DNA of 64,000 nt, from the NCBI GenBank assembly GCA_003991915.1, contig RQTK01000012.1:554768-618767 (forward strand). The letters run 5' to 3'. A program made the position numbers and the translations under genes. The notes under the pieces are model-generated. The model saw only the letters and a program-made list of their open reading frames with translations. It did no database searches and was not told the DNA's origin. This document shows, in pieces, positions 63,400-64,000 of the stretch; the first letter of the stretch is position 1; every line of letters begins with the position of its first letter. The DNA is from Elysia chlorotica. Lineage: Eukaryota > Mollusca > Gastropoda > Plakobranchidae.

Positions 63400-64000
63400 A
63401 TCTTTTTTTCCCTTCTAAATATCATATTTTGGAAATCAGAGAAACTGCTGCTCCAATCAACTTATTTTCGTTCACAATCTATACAAAGGTAAAAATTCCC
63501 ACCCCTTTTGGTTTTTTATCAGCTCCTAAAAATGCTTTTTCTTTTATCCTGTCTACTGAGAATTTAAATAAGTGAAGTGCTCTGAGAACAATAATAAATT
63601 GCCTTTCATTGATTTTATTCTTTCTGAGTTCTACCTCAACCATACAATTATATTATTTTATTAAATACATTTCAAATGCACTACTACACAATGTAGATCT
63701 ACACACAGGTCTTTCTCATGTTCTACGAGTTCACGCTGTGTTGTGATTGCGACTCATTTCCACAAGAAACAGGCCTTACATAAGTCCATTTTTTATGACG
63801 TAATTAGCCGTATCAGTAACTCTGTCTCAAGCCCTCCCCCCAAAGGACTTGGCCTCATGGCTTGGTATGGCAAGTCAAAATTAGTAAAGCTTCTGAGCTA
63901 CCAAGGAGGCTATAAAATGGAAAATGATAGAGACTTATCACTTCATATTGTAAGATATGCAAATTGATCAGGCTTTTCAATTGTTCATATCACAAATAGA

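Overview
The window looks like animal nuclear DNA, most likely from a lophotrochozoan and probably a gastropod mollusc. The reasons are AT-rich DNA, many GT-AG introns, dense microsatellites, tRNA-derived SINEs, many broken LINEs, and host genes built of domains usual in molluscs. The species assignment is an inference. No operons, CRISPR arrays or prokaryotic signals are present. All exon models below were built by hand from reading frame, splice-site and phase agreement.

Four host genes can be supported. (1) Minus strand, 404-3448, open at the left edge: a Rab effector with a RabBD (SHD1 helix exon 1436-1564, cysteine zinc-finger exon 404-601). A lysine- and alanine-rich candidate first exon lies at 3165-3448, and decayed copies of its tail lie between the exons. 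(2) Minus strand, 18433-21198: a three-exon, 236-residue secreted C-type-lectin/PAN protein that closes exactly in frame. (3) Plus strand, 30741-50676: a complete 15-exon Greatwall kinase (MASTL), with the kinase domain split by a very long middle region. (4) Minus strand, 58741-63299: a seven-exon, 239-residue, cysteine-rich, apparently GPI-anchored protein that I do not recognise. It is convergent with MASTL.

The rest is accessory sequence. LINE fragments of several families lie at about 6.5, 8.2, 11.1, 13.4-16.3, 19.4, 28.4, 32.6, 37.5-39.4 and 45.5-46.6 kb, and the last three sit in MASTL introns. SINE copies are scattered throughout. Two segmental duplications (22.3-25.3 kb and 26.4-29.5 kb) fill the space between genes 2 and 3. 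A small inverted-repeat element recurs in and near MASTL introns and in the GPI-protein gene.

The most unusual feature is tandem repetition tied to splice junctions. The 5' splice site of MASTL exon 12 is repeated about six times, and the first two period-57 copies stay open in frame. The donor of exon 14 starts a second array. The tail of the Rab-effector first exon is also copied several times with its donor sites. I found no clearly new defence, biosynthetic or mobile system.
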